A stretch of 64,000 nucleotides of DNA from Phaeobacter sp. QD34_24 (GCF_028890115.1 NZ_JARCJD010000001.1:124001-188000); one strand, 5' to 3'; positions 36,900-46,742 are shown, counted from the first letter of the stretch. Notes: a model not told the origin generated them from the letters alone. Made by a program: numbers and translations.

Positions 36900-38300
36900 A
36901 TGTCCAAACCGGTCGTCACCCGTTTCGCCCCCTCGCCCACCGGCTTTCTGCACATCGGTGGCGCGCGTACCGCGCTGTTCAACTGGCTTTATGCGCGCGG
37001 GCGCGGCGGCAAATTCCTGCTGCGGATCGAAGACACCGACCGTGAACGCTCGACCCCCGAAGCGACGGCAGCGATCCTGCAGGGGCTGGAGTGGCTGGGG
37101 CTGGATCACGATGGCGATGTGATCAGCCAGTTCGCCCGCGCCGACCGCCATGCCGAGGTTGCCCACCAGCTATTGGCCGAGGGCAAGGCCTACAAATGTT
37201 TTGCCAGCCAGGATGAAATCGCGGCTTTCCGCGATGCGGCGCGGGCCGAGGGCAAATCCACCCTGTATCGTTCGCCTTGGCGCGATGCGGATCCCGCGAC
37301 TCATCCGGATGCGCCCTATGTGGTGCGCATCAAGGCACCGCAGGAGGGCACAACCGTCATTCACGACGAGGTGCAGGGCGATGTGACCATTCGCAACGAC
37401 CAGCTGGACGACATGATTCTGCTGCGCTCGGATGGCACACCGGTCTACATGCTGGCCGTGGTGGTGGACGATCACGACATGGGCGTGACCCATGTGATCC
37501 GCGGCGATGACCACCTGAACAACGCCGCCCGGCAAATGATGATCTACCAGGCCATGGGCTGGGATATTCCGGTCTGGGCTCATATCCCGCTGATCCACGG
37601 GCCAGACGGTAAGAAACTCTCCAAACGCCACGGCGCCCTGGGCGCGCAGGAGTACCAGTCGATGGGCTATCCGGCGGCCGGCATGCGAAACTACCTGGCG
37701 CGGCTTGGCTGGAGCCACGGCGATGACGAGTTCTTCACCGACACCCAGGCACGCGACTGGTTCGATCTGGATGGTATCGGCAAAAGCCCGGCGCGGTTCG
37801 ACACCAAGAAACTGGAAAACCTCTGCGGCCAGCATATCGCCGTTAGCGATGACGCCGCATTGCGGCAGGAAATCACCGCCTATCTGGCGGCGGCGGGCGA
37901 AGCAGCCCTGACTGACGTTCAGTCAAATGATCTTGAACGCGCCATGTACTGTTTGAAGGACCGGGCCAAGACTTTCCCGGAACTTCTTGAGAAGGCGCAT
38001 TTTGTCCTTGTTTCGCGCCCCATTGAGCCGGATGCGAAGGCGGCAAAAGCCCTGGCATCTGTATCCGATAGTATACTGAAAGAATTGACGCCGCAGTTGC
38101 AAAGTGCTAGCTGGACCCGTGACGATCTGGAGGCGCTTCTGAACGCATTTGCGGAAGCACATGATACCAAGTTCGGCAAGCTGGCAGGCCCCTTGCGGGC
38201 AGCTCTTGCGGGCCGGGCGGTAACGCCTTCGGTGTTCGATATGATGCTAATTCTGGGCCGCGATGAAACGCTGGCCCGTTTGACCGAAGCAGCAGGCTGA
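36900..38300 (+). CDS. gltX: Glutamate--tRNA ligase
   Basis: Class I synthetase of 466 residues. The HIGH motif is HIGG at residues 18-21, and the KMSKS-type motif is KLSKRHG near residue 238. The protein is the discriminating or non-discriminating GltX type; sequence alone does not say which, although alphaproteobacteria often charge both Glu and Gln tRNA in this way. A terminator hairpin lies between it and gltA. Confidence 0.95.
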   Translation: MSKPVVTRFAPSPTGFLHIGGARTALFNWLYARGRGGKFLLRIEDTDRERSTPEATAAILQGLEWLGLDHDGDVISQFARADRHAEVAHQLLAEGKAYKCFASQDEIAAFRDAARAEGKSTLYRSPWRDADPATHPDAPYVVRIKAPQEGTTVIHDEVQGDVTIRNDQLDDMILLRSDGTPVYMLAVVVDDHDMGVTHVIRGDDHLNNAARQMMIYQAMGWDIPVWAHIPLIHGPDGKKLSKRHGALGAQEYQSMGYPAAGMRNYLARLGWSHGDDEFFTDTQARDWFDLDGIGKSPARFDTKKLENLCGQHIAVSDDAALRQEITAYLAAAGEAALTDVQSNDLERAMYCLKDRAKTFPELLEKAHFVLVSRPIEPDAKAAKALASVSDSILKELTPQLQSASWTRDDLEALLNAFAEAHDTKFGKLAGPLRAALAGRAVTPSVFDMMLILGRDETLARLTEAAG

Positions 38301-38383
38301 CCCCTTACCTTAACGCTTGGGTAAGCCTGTTCCGATACGACCTCACCTGCGCGATGCATCGCGTGGGTGCTGCCTGCGCAAGA

Positions 38384-38406
38384 CCCGGATGAAATCCGGG
38401 CTTTTT
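38384..38406 (+). terminator. Terminator between gltX and gltA
   Basis: CCCGGAT at 38384-38390 pairs with ATCCGGG at 38394-38400 around GAA, followed by CTTTTT. It ends the gltX transcript 25 bases before the gltA start, so a gltA promoter either lies upstream of the hairpin or the hairpin acts in its leader. A further inverted repeat, CTTACC/GGTAAG, is at 38304-38325. Confidence 0.85.
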
Positions 38407-38431
38407 GCGCCTGTAACAGGAAGGGACATCT

Positions 38432-39727
38432 ATGACCGATACCAATAAGACAGCCCAGCTCAGCCTCAATGGCGAAACCTATGAGCTGCCCATCTTCTCT
38501 CCGACCGTTGGGCCCGATGTCCTGGACATCCGCAAACTCTACGCCCAGGCCGGTGTCTTTACCTATGATCCCGGTTTCACCTCCACCGCGAGCTGCGACA
38601 GCACCATCACCTTCATCGACGGTGGCAAGGGCGAGCTGCTGCACCGCGGCTACCCGATCGACCAGCTTGCCTCGCAGTCGCATCACCTCGAAGTCTGCTA
38701 CCTGCTGCTTTATGGTGAGCTGCCCACCGCCGCGCAGCTGGAAGACTTTGAAACCCGTGTGACCCGTCACACCATGGTGCATGAGCAGATGCACAACTTC
38801 TTCCGCGGCTTCCGCCGTGACGCGCACCCGATGGCGACACTGGTGGGTGTGGTCGGCGCCATGTCCGCCTTCTATCACGACTCCACCGACATCAACGATC
38901 CCTGGCAGCGTGAAGTGGCCGCGATCCGTCTGATCGCCAAACTGCCCACCATCGCGGCAATGGCCTACAAGTATTCGATCGGTCAGCCCTTCGTTTATCC
39001 GCGCAACGATCTGGATTACGCGGCGAACTTCCTGCACATGTGCTTCTCGGTTCCGGCCGAGGAATACCACGTCGACCCGATCCTGGCCCGCGCCATGGAC
39101 CGGATCTTCATCCTGCACGCCGATCACGAGCAGAACGCCTCGACCTCGACCGTGCGTCTGGCCTCCTCTTCGGGCGCCAACCCGTTTGCCTGTATCGCTG
39201 CTGGTATCGCCTGTCTCTGGGGTCCGGCCCATGGCGGCGCCAACCAGGCCTGCCTGGAGATGCTGAAGGAAATCGGCACTGTCGATCGCATCCCCGAATT
39301 CCTGGCCCGCGCCAAGGACAAGAACGATCCGTTCCGCCTGATGGGCTTTGGTCACCGGGTCTACAAGAACACCGACCCGCGCGCCAAGGTGCTGAAGCAG
39401 TCCGCCGATGAGGTCCTGGAGCTGCTGGGCGTCGAGGACAACCCGCTGCTGCAGGTCGCCAAGGAACTGGAGCAGACTGCGCTCAACGATCCGTACTTCA
39501 TCGAGAAGAAACTGTTCCCGAACGTGGACTTCTACTCGGGCATCATCCTGGAGGCGATGGGCTTCCCGACCTCCATGTTCACACCGATCTTCGCGCTGTC
39601 GCGCACCGTCGGCTGGATCTCGCAGTGGAAAGAGATGATCGCAGACCCACAGAACAAGATCGGTCGTCCGCGTCAGCTGTACCTCGGCCAGACCGCGCGC
39701 GATTACGTGGATATCGAAAACCGCTGA
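38432..39727 (+). CDS. gltA: Citrate synthase
   Basis: Entry enzyme of the TCA cycle, hexameric type II citrate synthase of 431 residues. The N-terminal Cys/Ser-rich beta domain and catalytic blocks ([33 protein letters not shown] and the late Asp in FYSGIIL) match the family. GGAAGGGA precedes the ATG. A strong terminator follows, so it is monocistronic. Confidence 0.97.
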   Translation: MTDTNKTAQLSLNGETYELPIFSPTVGPDVLDIRKLYAQAGVFTYDPGFTSTASCDSTITFIDGGKGELLHRGYPIDQLASQSHHLEVCYLLLYGELPTAAQLEDFETRVTRHTMVHEQMHNFFRGFRRDAHPMATLVGVVGAMSAFYHDSTDINDPWQREVAAIRLIAKLPTIAAMAYKYSIGQPFVYPRNDLDYAANFLHMCFSVPAEEYHVDPILARAMDRIFILHADHEQNASTSTVRLASSSGANPFACIAAGIACLWGPAHGGANQACLEMLKEIGTVDRIPEFLARAKDKNDPFRLMGFGHRVYKNTDPRAKVLKQSADEVLELLGVEDNPLLQVAKELEQTALNDPYFIEKKLFPNVDFYSGIILEAMGFPTSMFTPIFALSRTVGWISQWKEMIADPQNKIGRPRQLYLGQTARDYVDIENR

Positions 39728-39749
39728 TCGAGCCTATTTCGAACACAAC

Positions 39750-39785
39750 CGCCCTGCACCTCTGGTTGCGGGGCGTTTTCTTTTT
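39750..39785 (+). terminator. Terminator after gltA
   Basis: CGCCC at 39750-39754 pairs with GGGCG at 39771-39775 with an inner GCACC/GGTTGC stem, followed by TTTTCTTTTT. It ends gltA. Confidence 0.8.
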
Positions 39786-39840
39786 AAGCGGGTTTTCGTT
39801 TCAGAAACACCCGCGATACACGACACTGTATCCTTAATAA

Positions 39841-39871
39841 GAACAATTGACACTCAATATTTCTATTGTTC
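39841..39871. promoter_or_regulatory. AT-rich inverted repeat upstream of the RTX gene
   Basis: GAACAAT (39841-39847) and ATTGTTC (39865-39871) form a perfect 7-base inverted repeat with a 17-base spacer, next to a TTGACA (39847-39852). It lies 100 bases before the RTX-repeat gene and could be an operator or promoter element. The regulator is unknown. It does not have the direct-repeat spacing of a LexA box. Confidence 0.35.
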
Positions 39872-39971
39872 TCAGGACATAGACAGAAAACGAAGAATAT
39901 CGAATTCGCCTTGCCCCCAAATTGCGAGCAATTAAACTTTAAGTAGAATCATCATTATTGGGGGAAGAATT

Positions 39972-40883
39972 GTGCTTTGGATTGGTTTGCTGGGACTGAG
40001 CCTTGTGGCCGGTTTCATTATATTGGACGACGATGATGATCAGGCATCCACTGGGCAGGACGAGCCACCCGGCCAGGAAGACCCGGATCTGCCGCCAAAC
40101 ACCTTCGCGGGCACCGACGGCAACGATATCCTGATCGGAAATCAGCAGGACAACAGCCTGCTGGGGCGGGAGGGCGACGACTCTCTGGAAGGTCGCATCG
40201 GGGGCGACCGGCTGTTCGGCGATGACGGAATGGATACGCTTTTTGGCGGCGACGGCAACGACAGTGTCTTTGGCGGCGATGGCGATGATTTCCTGAACGG
40301 CGGGCGCGGTGACGATCTCATTCGCGGCGGCGCTGATCATGATGTGCTGATCGATCGCCTCGGCTCTGACACCATGAACGGCGACTTGGGGCAGGATCTG
40401 ATCATATCCAGCGGGCAGCTGCCGCCCGGACTGCTACAGGCGCAACTGCAGGCCTCCGGGCCAGAAAACGGCCCCCAGGATCTGCTGCGCCAATTGGGGA
40501 CCGACATGACCGACGATCCGGATCGCAACGGTGACAGCGTCGATGGCGGTCAGGGGGACGACACCCTGCTCTTTGGCGTGGATGACACGGTCACTGGCGG
40601 CGATGGCGCAGATCGCTTTATCACCGGGTCCTGGCTCGAAGGTCAGGACGCAGCGACCATCACCGATTTCCAGCTTGGAGAGGATCAGCTGGTCTACACC
40701 TACGATCCAGCCGCTGGCGGGGAGCCGGAACTGACAGTCGAAAATGCAGCCAATGGATCCGGAGGCAGCGATGCCATCGTCTATGCCGATGGGGTCGAGG
40801 TTCTGCGCATTCTGGCACAGGACGGCCAGTTCGATCCGGCCCTGGACATTCGCCTGCTCCCCTATCCGGTCGCTGCCGGTTGA
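39972..40883 (+). CDS. RTX-type calcium-binding repeat protein with N-terminal anchor
   Basis: This 303-residue, very acidic protein starts with a hydrophobic segment (about residues 2-18), directly followed by five Asp residues. RTX nonapeptide repeats of the GGxGxDxxx kind cover about residues 48-135, with one further cluster near 190-215. It should be membrane-anchored or secreted and fold with Ca2+ outside the cell. No enzymatic domain or RTX export gene is nearby, and its role is unknown. The start is a GTG with GGAAG 5 bases upstream. The 240-base AT-rich region before it is unlike the rest of the window. Confidence 0.75.
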   Translation: MLWIGLLGLSLVAGFIILDDDDDQASTGQDEPPGQEDPDLPPNTFAGTDGNDILIGNQQDNSLLGREGDDSLEGRIGGDRLFGDDGMDTLFGGDGNDSVFGGDGDDFLNGGRGDDLIRGGADHDVLIDRLGSDTMNGDLGQDLIISSGQLPPGLLQAQLQASGPENGPQDLLRQLGTDMTDDPDRNGDSVDGGQGDDTLLFGVDDTVTGGDGADRFITGSWLEGQDAATITDFQLGEDQLVYTYDPAAGGEPELTVENAANGSGGSDAIVYADGVEVLRILAQDGQFDPALDIRLLPYPVAAG

Positions 40884-40912
40884 TCAGGCTTCAGGCTATC
40901 CTACGTAACTGA

Positions 40913-40981
40913 CGCCAACCCCCTGAGTTACCGGGGTTTGGCGCGCCCATGTTTGCCATGGCGAGGGTTGCCGGGGCGCGC
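40913..40981. other. Two adjacent hairpins between convergent genes
   Basis: CGCCAACCCC (40913-40922) pairs with GGGGTTTGGCG (40933-40943), with one bulged base. GCGCGCCC (40941-40948) pairs with GGGCGCGC (40974-40981). They overlap by three bases, so the two stems compete. They may end both the RTX gene and the convergent hydratase gene, but no T run is present. Confidence 0.4.
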
Positions 40982-41069
40982 GTATCAAGGCGCTGTGAGG
41001 CGGCAGAATACGCCCCGTGGGGCAACCTCAAGCCAGTGCGACCCACAGTTCGACCCACGGGGCGCGATT

Positions 41070-41846
41070 TCAGCGGCCTTCGAATTTCGCGGGACGTTTT
41101 TCCATGAAGGCGGTGACCCCTTCGAGGAAATCGCGGGTCTTGCCGCATTCGCCCTGCAGATGCGCCTCCGCCGACAGCTGTTCCGGCAGGCTCTTGCCAT
41201 AGCTGCCGCGGATCGCGGTCTTGATGGCGCCAAAGGCCTTGGTCGGACCATTGGCCAGATAGGCCGCCCGCGCCCGCCAATGGGCATCAAACTCTGCATC
41301 TGGAACGGCTTCCCAGATCATGCCCCAATCGCTGGCCTGTCGGGCGGTGATCTTGTCAGCAAAAAGCGCCGCGCCCATTGCCTTGGCCAGACCCATCTGG
41401 CGCGGCAGGAACCAGGTGCCGCCGGCATCGGGCATCAGGCCGATACGGGCAAAGGCCTGCATGAAATAGGCGCTTTCGGTGGCAATCACCACATCTGCGG
41501 CCAAGGCCAGGTTCGCCCCGGCCCCGGCCACGGGACCATTGACCACCGACATGGTGGGCACAGGGCAGTCATAGAGCGCCTCCAGCATGGGCGTATATTC
41601 GTCCCTGAGGGTCCGCTCCATATCCAGAGCCGCCGAGCCTGACGCATCGCTCAGATCCTGCCCCGAGCAGAAGGCGCCCCCGGCCCCGGTCAGCACAACC
41701 GCCCGTGCCTCGCCAGCGGCGCGTTTCAGCGCATGGGTGATCTCGGCCCGCATCTGGCCTGTCAGGGCGTTCATCTTCGATGGCCGGTTCAGGGTCACGA
41801 TCGCCAGACCGTCATCGTTGGAATAGAGGATCTCTTTGTAGTCCAT
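41070..41846 (-). CDS. Enoyl-CoA hydratase/isomerase family protein (PaaG-like)
   Basis: Crotonase-fold protein of 258 residues. The FCSGQDL oxyanion block resembles PaaG (1,2-epoxyphenylacetyl-CoA isomerase), and the second block GPVAGAGANLALAAD is well conserved. The acidic residue in the RIGLMPDAGGTW region fits a PaaG/PaaB-like isomerase more than a classical hydratase. No other paa genes are in the window, so the true substrate is open. The ATG at 41846 has GAGG 9 bases upstream. Confidence 0.8.
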   Translation of the reverse strand: MDYKEILYSNDDGLAIVTLNRPSKMNALTGQMRAEITHALKRAAGEARAVVLTGAGGAFCSGQDLSDASGSAALDMERTLRDEYTPMLEALYDCPVPTMSVVNGPVAGAGANLALAADVVIATESAYFMQAFARIGLMPDAGGTWFLPRQMGLAKAMGAALFADKITARQASDWGMIWEAVPDAEFDAHWRARAAYLANGPTKAFGAIKTAIRGSYGKSLPEQLSAEAHLQGECGKTRDFLEGVTAFMEKRPAKFEGR

Positions 41847-41952
41847 CACGGGGCCTCATCTGTCATTTCGGGCGCGCGGTGCAGATGGCGCGCGCGCTTT
41901 GCTTTGCGCCATGGTGGCGCAAAGCCAGGGGCCGGGAAAGATGGACCCGGCG

Positions 41953-42447
41953 TCACTCGTCCAGAATTTGCCGCAGACGGACCTCTTCCTCGTGGCTGAG
42001 CCCTGCCTCGGCCGTCTTTGGCGCCCGCGCACGGCCACGCAGATAGGCCGCAGCCAGTCCCAGCGCCAGGAGCATCATCAACGGCCCCGCGGCCCATAGC
42101 ATCCAATTGGCGCCCGAGGTGGTGGGGCGCAGCAGCACGTATTCACCGTAGCGATCCACCACGAAATCGATGACCTCACCGTCGCTGTCCCCCGCCACCA
42201 GCCGTTCCCGCACCAGAAGGCGCAGATCGCGGGCCAGATCGGCATTGGATTCGTCGATATTCTCATTCCGGCAGACCAGGCAACGCAGATCCTTTGACAA
42301 TTCCCGCGCGCGCCCTTCCAGAACCGGATCCGCCAGGACCTCATCCGGCTGCACCGCCCATGCGGCTCCGGGGAGCGTCACCCCCAGTGCGGCCACGAAC
42401 AGCGCCAAAGATGTGACGGCAACCTTGAACATGCCCGCGCCCCTCAT
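41953..42447 (-). CDS. ccmH: Cytochrome c maturation protein CcmH
   Basis: Part of the cytochrome c haem ligation system I, in the periplasm. The 164-residue protein has an N-terminal signal/anchor, the redox motif LRCLVC (Cys56 and Cys59) and a second membrane segment near residues 117-135, as in short CcmH/CycL. It reduces apocytochrome c so that CcmF can attach haem. Its ATG overlaps the ccmF stop (ATGA), so the pair is coupled. An internal start at 42432 is less likely. Confidence 0.93.
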   Translation of the reverse strand: MRGAGMFKVAVTSLALFVAALGVTLPGAAWAVQPDEVLADPVLEGRARELSKDLRCLVCRNENIDESNADLARDLRLLVRERLVAGDSDGEVIDFVVDRYGEYVLLRPTTSGANWMLWAAGPLMMLLALGLAAAYLRGRARAPKTAEAGLSHEEEVRLRQILDE

Positions 42448-44411
42448 TCTGCCGGAACCTTTGCTCCGCCTGCGCTTTTGCGCGCGCCAGCCGCCACCCG
42501 GAACCGCCTGTCGCTGAGGCTGAGAAGGCCGCCCAAAGCCATCAGGATACAGCCGCCCCAGATCCAGTTCGCCAGCGGTTTGATATAGGTCCGCACGGTC
42601 CAGCCGCCGCTGTCCTGCTGGTCGCCAATCACCACGTAGATGTCACGCAGGATCTGGTAGTCGATCGCCGCTTCGGTGGTGGGCATCTTGGCAACCGGGT
42701 AGTCCCGTTTTTCCGGATGCAGCACCGCGACCTCATCCCCACTCTGGAAAACGCTGACCGTCGCCATGGTGGTGTAGTAATTGGGGCCCCGCGCCCGATC
42801 GACCGAATCCAGCACCAGTTCATAGGAGCCCACCGTGAACGGCTCCCCGATCTGGGCCACGCGAATGTCCTCTTCCTGCCAGGCCGTGAGGCCTGCAATG
42901 GCAAAGATGGTGATGCCAAGACCCGAATGGGCCACGGCCTTGCCCCAGTCGGCGCGCGGCAGGCGCAGCAGACGTCCCGCACGCCCCCCCTGCCCGGTGC
43001 GCGACCACAGATCCGCCGCCGCACCAAAGACCATCCAGGCGCCCAGGAACAGACCCACAGGCCCCAGCGCCGAACGCCCCGTCTGCATCGCCCAGGCGAG
43101 AACCGCCAGGGCCAGCGACAGCACCAGCACATAGCGCAGATACCAGACCGTCTGCCCGATCCGCCCCCGTTTCCAGGGCATCATGGCGCCGATAGGCAGG
43201 ATCGCACCCAGCACCACCATGAAGGGGGTAAAGGCCGCGTTGAAGAAGGGTGGACCGACGCTCAGCTTACGATCAAAGGCCATTTCGGCCACCACGGGCC
43301 AGAGCGTGCCGAAGAAGACGACAAAGCAGCTGACCGCCAGCAGGATGTTGTTGGCCACCAGCGCGCCTTCGCGGCTGACAATGCCAAAAACACCCTTGGC
43401 CTGCATTTCCTGTGACCGGGCGGCGAACAGCGTCAGCGCGCCACCGGTAAAGAAGGCCAGGATGAACAGGATGAAGACACCACGTTCGGGATCATTGGCA
43501 AAGGCATGCACCGAGGTCAGAAGACCGGAACGCACGATGAAGGTCCCGATCAGCGAGAAGCCGAAGGCCAGGATCGCCAGGAGGATGGTCCAGCTTTTCA
43601 GCGCCTCGCGTTTTTCGACAACGATAGCCGAATGCAGCAGTGCCGCCGCCAAGAGCCAGGGCATGAAGGAGGCGTTCTCCACCGGATCCCAGAACCAGAA
43701 CCCGCCCCAGCCAAGCTCGTAATAAGCCCACCAGGATCCCAGCGCGATGCCGATGGTCAGGAAGATCCAGGCCGCCAGCGTCCAGGGCCGCACCCAGCGT
43801 CCCCAGGCCGCATCGATCCGCCCTTCGATCAGGGCCGCCACGGCAAAGGAAAACGCCATCGAAAGCCCGACATAGCCGAGGTACAGAAACGGCGGATGGA
43901 AGGCGAGACCCGGATCCTGAAGCAGCGGGTTCAGATCCTGCCCGTCAAAGGGCGGCACCGCCAGGCGCAGAAAGGGGTTGGAGGTGAACAGGATGAAGGC
44001 AAAGAAGGCAACCCCGATGGCCGCCTGAACCGCCAATACCCGCGCCTTCAGGGTTTGCGGCAGGCCGCCGCCAAAGATCGAGGCCAGTGCGCCAAACAGG
44101 CTGACGATCAGAACCCAAAGCAGCATGGAACCTTCGTGGTTCCCCCAGGTGCCGGAGATCTTGTAGAGCATCGGTTTCGCCGAATGGCTGTTCAGCGTCA
44201 CAAGCCGCAGCGAGAAATCCGAGGTGACAAAGGCCCAGACCAGCGCCGCAAAGGCAAAGGCGGTAAAGAAGAACTGCGCCTGCGCAGCCGGTTCGGCAAC
44301 GGCCATCCAGCCGGGCCAGCGTTTATGGGCACCCACCATGGGGACAACCATCTGGACGATGGCCACCATGAAGGCGAGGACGAGGGCGAAGTGACCGAGT
44401 TCTGTAATCAT
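42444..44411 (-). CDS. ccmF: Cytochrome c haem lyase subunit CcmF
   Basis: Large inner-membrane protein that ligates haem to apocytochrome c. The 655 residues span many helices and contain the tryptophan-rich WWD haem domain (GWGGFWFWDPVENAS near residue 230), plus the conserved His residues around it. It is coupled to ccmH, but ccmE, which often precedes it in relatives, is not seen here; the next gene upstream on the strand is the GTA-type holin. Confidence 0.95.
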   Translation of the reverse strand: MITELGHFALVLAFMVAIVQMVVPMVGAHKRWPGWMAVAEPAAQAQFFFTAFAFAALVWAFVTSDFSLRLVTLNSHSAKPMLYKISGTWGNHEGSMLLWVLIVSLFGALASIFGGGLPQTLKARVLAVQAAIGVAFFAFILFTSNPFLRLAVPPFDGQDLNPLLQDPGLAFHPPFLYLGYVGLSMAFSFAVAALIEGRIDAAWGRWVRPWTLAAWIFLTIGIALGSWWAYYELGWGGFWFWDPVENASFMPWLLAAALLHSAIVVEKREALKSWTILLAILAFGFSLIGTFIVRSGLLTSVHAFANDPERGVFILFILAFFTGGALTLFAARSQEMQAKGVFGIVSREGALVANNILLAVSCFVVFFGTLWPVVAEMAFDRKLSVGPPFFNAAFTPFMVVLGAILPIGAMMPWKRGRIGQTVWYLRYVLVLSLALAVLAWAMQTGRSALGPVGLFLGAWMVFGAAADLWSRTGQGGRAGRLLRLPRADWGKAVAHSGLGITIFAIAGLTAWQEEDIRVAQIGEPFTVGSYELVLDSVDRARGPNYYTTMATVSVFQSGDEVAVLHPEKRDYPVAKMPTTEAAIDYQILRDIYVVIGDQQDSGGWTVRTYIKPLANWIWGGCILMALGGLLSLSDRRFRVAAGARKSAGGAKVPAE

Positions 44412-44490
44412 GCCTCAGTCTATAATATTTTGCAGAAGCCGCGCCAATGACATTCGGCGCGTCCAGCCGCCGCAGCACACGATTTCGTGA

Positions 44491-45063
44491 TCAGCCATTG
44501 AGAGATTGGGAAGCACTCTCTTTTTCGCTGCGCCGCCAGGCGCGCAGGGCGGCATTTTCGGCCTCTGCAAGGCGCGTCTCGGCCTCCTGTGCGCCTTTCT
44601 GCTGCGTGCCTGTCTTTTGCGCGCCTGTTTCCTGCAGCTGAACTCCCACCGGCAACCGATTGAAAGCACGTGCGAGGCTGCGTTGAAAGTCCTGGCTCTT
44701 GGCCTGATGACGTGCTCCGAAATAGAAGGAGACGATCACGCCCAACAGCCACCACAGCGGCTCCGGCACCAGAGCAAGCCCCCGCATCCTTTGTGCGAAC
44801 CAGATCGGTTCGATCATTGCGCTCGCCAAGAGCGCCAGGGTGGCAAAGGCCATCAAAGGGCGCGGCAGGCGGTTCAGCCCATCCATCACCCTGTCAAAAC
44901 CACTGCGCTCGGCACGGTCGAACTCGGCTGCGAATTGCTGCAGGGCGGCGCTGCGATCGAGATGCGCACGCTGTGCCCCGCCCTCGGCATTTTCGCGGAA
45001 CACCTCAACGGTCTCGCGTAACAGGTTGCGATCATTTCCAAATAAGGACTTGAGCAGCGCCAT
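44491..45063 (-). CDS. GTA-type holin
   Basis: This 190-residue protein matches the pattern of the 3-TM holin family for gene-transfer-agent release (PF11351). Two clear hydrophobic helices lie near residues 50-72 and 82-100, with a charged N-terminal part that starts MALLKSLFG. The C-terminal half is hydrophilic and coiled-coil-like, rich in Glu, Ala and Gln. Holins form holes that let the endolysin reach the peptidoglycan. It directly follows the endolysin gene, 10 bases after its stop. An ATG 6 bases upstream (45069) is an alternative start; 45063 has the better ribosome spacing. Confidence 0.72.
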   Translation of the reverse strand: MALLKSLFGNDRNLLRETVEVFRENAEGGAQRAHLDRSAALQQFAAEFDRAERSGFDRVMDGLNRLPRPLMAFATLALLASAMIEPIWFAQRMRGLALVPEPLWWLLGVIVSFYFGARHQAKSQDFQRSLARAFNRLPVGVQLQETGAQKTGTQQKGAQEAETRLAEAENAALRAWRRSEKESASQSLNG

Positions 45064-45073
45064 GATCATCGCC

Positions 45074-45685
45074 TTACCTCTCCCAATCCGCGACCCGCGC
45101 CCGAAACTGGGCCGCATCCATGTGGTACCTGTCTGACATGAACGCCTCTGCCCGGCGGATCCAGCCGCCTTTGTTGCCTGCACGGGTGCGGGCATATTTG
45201 CGGCTGGCGGGGCGTCGGTCGGCGAGGTCGAAGTAATAGCTGCGGCGCGCGATCCCATAGGCATCGCGCAAGGCAGAGGCATCGACACGCGCCGCACGAT
45301 GCGCCGCAGCCGCCGTCTGCGGCCCCATGACGCCATCGACGGCCGCATCATAGCCCATCTGCACCAGAAGGCGCTGAAGGATACGGATCGCATTGCTGCC
45401 CGCGTTCACATACATGTCAAAGACGCTGTCTTGCAGAGAATGCGGCAGGCGGTGCAGGCCCGGGCGCTCGAAATACTCTTTGACGAAGATCTCCACCGCC
45501 TGCTCCCGGCTCAACGCCTTCACATCGGCAAGACCCACCTGCCCGTCTCCGGTCAGATCAAGGCCCAGGCGGCGCAGGGTGTGGATGGTAACGCCAAATT
45601 TGGTTGCGCCGCCGGGATCGTCCGGGTCATTCACATAATCACCCTCCCGGTCTACGATTTCTTCTGCAATCTGCGTGACTTGCAT
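45074..45685 (-). CDS. GTA-type endolysin (glycoside hydrolase 108 / N-acetylmuramidase)
   Basis: Peptidoglycan hydrolase of 203 residues. The N-terminal GH108 domain has the catalytic glutamate Glu14 in REGDYVNDPDDPGGATKFG, and a C-terminal PG-binding-type module begins near residue 103. It has no signal peptide, so it needs the neighbouring holin for export. This two-gene arrangement matches the lysis genes that free gene transfer agent particles in Rhodobacter capsulatus, which also lie outside the capsid cluster. Prophage remnant origin is an alternative, but no other phage genes are present. Confidence 0.8.
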   Translation of the reverse strand: MQVTQIAEEIVDREGDYVNDPDDPGGATKFGVTIHTLRRLGLDLTGDGQVGLADVKALSREQAVEIFVKEYFERPGLHRLPHSLQDSVFDMYVNAGSNAIRILQRLLVQMGYDAAVDGVMGPQTAAAAHRAARVDASALRDAYGIARRSYYFDLADRRPASRKYARTRAGNKGGWIRRAEAFMSDRYHMDAAQFRARVADWER

Positions 45686-45851
45686 GGGTTTTCTCTTTCT
45701 TGCTCACTGCAAAGCCTCACACAAAACAGCTCATGTCCTGTTGCGCCAGCGGCCGCCGCCCGGGCAACGGATCATTCTGTGCTTGTGCCCCTTGAACGCG
45801 GTCTGCTAGGCGCTTTGGCCAGCAACGGGCCACAACAGGCAGGACAGGACT

Positions 45852-46742
45852 ATGACGCAGAACTCCATCCAGGTGGTCGACCGCGCGACCGGCGAGATCT
45901 TCAACGAGGTGATCCTGGGCGAGAAATGGATCCGCTGGGCCTACCAGGACTCAGGCTCCAGCCTGCTTGAACGGCTGTTGTTCCGCTCCTCCGTCGTCAG
46001 TCGGCTGTTTGGCGCCTGGTTCGACTCGCCCCTGTCGAAGGGCAAGATCACATCGGTGATCGAAGAGCTTGCGATTGACATGAAAGAGGCGCGCGATCCG
46101 ATTGAAAGCTATAGATGTTTCAACGATTTCTTTGTCCGTCACCTGACCCTGGAAAGCCGCCCCTACAGCGACGATACTGAAGAGGTGGTATCACCTGCGG
46201 ATGGCCGCGTGCTGGTGTTCCCCGAACTGGACGGCGATACCTTTGTTCCGGTGAAAGGCCATCCGATGTCGATCCGAACCATGCTGCCCGGCCTGCATGA
46301 GCGGTTCATGGGCGGTGCCCTGGCGATCGTGCGTCTATGCCCTGCGGATTACCATCGCTACCACTTCCCGATGGCGGGCCGGATCGTCGACAGCCGGGAA
46401 ATCCCCGGTGCGCTGCATTCGGTGAACCCCATCGCCCTCGGCGCGGGGCCAGACGTTTTTGGCGACAACAAGCGCAGCCTCACCCTGATCGAAACCGAAA
46501 CCGCTGGCACCCTGTGTTTCGTCGAGGTGGGCGCCTTTGGTGTCGGCTCCATCGTCAATACGACGACCAGCGGAACCGTCACCAAGATGCAGGAAAAGGG
46601 TTACTTCAAGTTCGGCGGCTCCACAGTCGTGATTGTCTTCGAACCTGGCAAGATACGCTTCTCAGACGACCTCATTGCCAACAGTGCCAAGGGCTTGGAA
46701 ACCCTCGTTAAGGTCGGACAACCGCTGGCAACAGCGCTGTAA
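45852..46742 (+). CDS. psd: Phosphatidylserine decarboxylase
   Basis: Makes phosphatidylethanolamine from phosphatidylserine at the inner membrane. The 296-residue proenzyme has the self-cleavage motif GGST at residues 255-258, in which Ser257 would become the pyruvoyl group. The more common LGST is replaced by GGST, a known variant. The CPADYHRYHFP segment near 163-173 holds the catalytic His. It is convergent with the thioesterase gene, with only 3 bases between stops. Confidence 0.94.
   Translation: MTQNSIQVVDRATGEIFNEVILGEKWIRWAYQDSGSSLLERLLFRSSVVSRLFGAWFDSPLSKGKITSVIEELAIDMKEARDPIESYRCFNDFFVRHLTLESRPYSDDTEEVVSPADGRVLVFPELDGDTFVPVKGHPMSIRTMLPGLHERFMGGALAIVRLCPADYHRYHFPMAGRIVDSREIPGALHSVNPIALGAGPDVFGDNKRSLTLIETETAGTLCFVEVGAFGVGSIVNTTTSGTVTKMQEKGYFKFGGSTVVIVFEPGKIRFSDDLIANSAKGLETLVKVGQPLATAL

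Noticed and set aside
37919-39355. Minus-strand open frame of 478 codons
   Set aside because: It is the antisense of gltX and gltA; both plus-strand genes are certain.
39841-39871. LexA box before the RTX gene
   Set aside because: GAAC and GTTC here are in inverted orientation with a 20-base offset, not the direct GAAC-N7-GAAC arrangement.
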